This document shows, one piece after another, positions 63,330 through 64,000 of a stretch of DNA of 64,000 nt; position 1 is the stretch's first letter, and the number at the start of each line of letters is the position of its first letter. The DNA is from Ipomoea triloba. Its lineage: Eukaryota > Streptophyta > Magnoliopsida > Solanales > Convolvulaceae. Made by a program: the position numbers and the translations under genes. The notes beneath the pieces were generated by a model. The model worked only from the letters and a program-made list of their open reading frames with translations, was not told the DNA's origin and searched no databases. The DNA lies in the NCBI RefSeq assembly GCF_003576645.1, contig NC_044923.1, forward strand, positions 2,221,691 through 2,285,690. Reading direction: 5' to 3'.

Positions 63330-64000
63330 ATGGGATATGGAGAGGACAGGTAAGGAACAGAGCGGAAAATAGAAAGGGTTAGTACATGACTAGGGCTAAC
63401 TAAGGAAGTTGGAGAAGGGCGCAAAGGAAGGAGTTGGCTCAACTTGGAAGGAGTTTGTTTGGATCAGACTTAGTAAAGCAAGGCGTTCTGATGCACGTTC
63501 TGAATGAGAGGGTAAGTCAATCGAAACGAGGAGGATGAGCGATTAAAGCAGGCAAACAGACAAAGTAAGGCGACTGGGTATGTAGTGATCTCAATAAGTT
63601 AAGATGGGATAGAATGGCTACGTCAACCGGCGGTCTTGTGGGTTCAGGTGGTTAAGCCAATCAAAGGTGGTATGACGAAGTGTCTGGGTCAACCAATCCG
63701 AAGGGGTCAAGTAAGCTTGACCGAGTAGCGAAAGGAGTTGCTCATAGAGCTAGAGTTAATCGAGTAGTTGAGGCAGGCGACCGGTTGAGGCTGGGAAGAT
63801 TGATCTAAGCACTCAGTCGGAGGGAAAACTTGAGGATAATCAATGCGAAGTTAATAGTAATGATGAGATCAGCCATTGAGGAAGGCAGTTAGTCGCGAAA
63901 GGAGTGGAAACCAACATGAACTCCAACGATTTAGGCATTTAAAGCATTTATAGTTGTATTTAATGTATTTATGATAGGCTAGCCGTTACACTCTGCCGAG
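63330..64000. other. Purine-rich, compositionally distinct segment at the window edge
   Basis: The plus strand is rich in G and A (for example 'ggagaggacaggtaaggaac') and clearly less AT-rich than the preceding 3 kb. There is no long open frame. It may be the edge of a transposable element that continues beyond the window; I cannot identify it. Confidence 0.4.

Overview
This is plant nuclear DNA, almost certainly from a eudicot. The genes have GT-AG introns, and the window holds wall-associated-kinase-like (WAKL) receptor genes, a plant-type PEX3 and a four-exon RPB8, embedded in AT-rich DNA full of satellites, MITEs, LINE/SINE debris and dinucleotide arrays. I cannot name the species from sequence alone. 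The two single-N positions (1538 and 13071) mark an imperfect assembly.

Layout. 1-24065 is gene-free tandem-repeat DNA. Satellite A (about 145-bp monomers, 1-20700) contains an almost perfect 290-bp dimer array (6722-10430) and a solo LTR with a 5-bp target duplication (603-3654). It passes into a diverged subfamily B (20701-22390) and then an unrelated 165-180 bp repeat C (22391-24065). 24066-25400 holds foldback MITEs. 25588-42252 is a minus-strand WAKL cluster: a complex locus with two ectodomain exons and one kinase exon (25588-30904), an intact three-exon WAKL (34280-37775) with an 800-bp GA array in intron 1, a relic kinase fragment (38780-38876) and a multiply broken WAKL pseudogene (39407-42252). 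A 5'-truncated LINE (43578-44407) separates the cluster from PEX3 (44698-48929, minus, seven exons). 49200-54770 is intergenic and full of MITEs. A SirB1/transglutaminase-like plus TPR gene (55283-57667, plus, nine exons) and RPB8 (58667-60397, plus, four exons) follow. 60398-64000 has no gene that I can support.

How the parts relate. PEX3 (peroxisome membrane biogenesis) and RPB8 (RNA polymerase subunit) are housekeeping genes. The WAKL genes encode cell-surface receptors with a pectin-binding-type ectodomain, a membrane span and a cytosolic RD Ser/Thr kinase. The WAKL copies share a TATA-containing promoter block and symmetric phase-1 introns. Two of them carry, just after their stop codons, a decayed copy of the last PEX3 coding exon and 3' UTR, so the cluster grew by duplications that included the neighbouring PEX3 end.

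Most notable: (1) the 25588-30904 locus, where two complete ectodomain exons precede one kinase exon with every junction in phase, but only the outer one has a signal peptide and the shared promoter motif. It could encode a dual-ectodomain WAKL or alternatively spliced ectodomains. (2) PEX3-derived tails in WAKL 3' regions. (3) A SINE-like sequence whose 3' end has grown into an (AT)n(GA)n array inside a receptor intron. All exon coordinates are my own splice-site reading, checked for phase; none is backed by transcripts.
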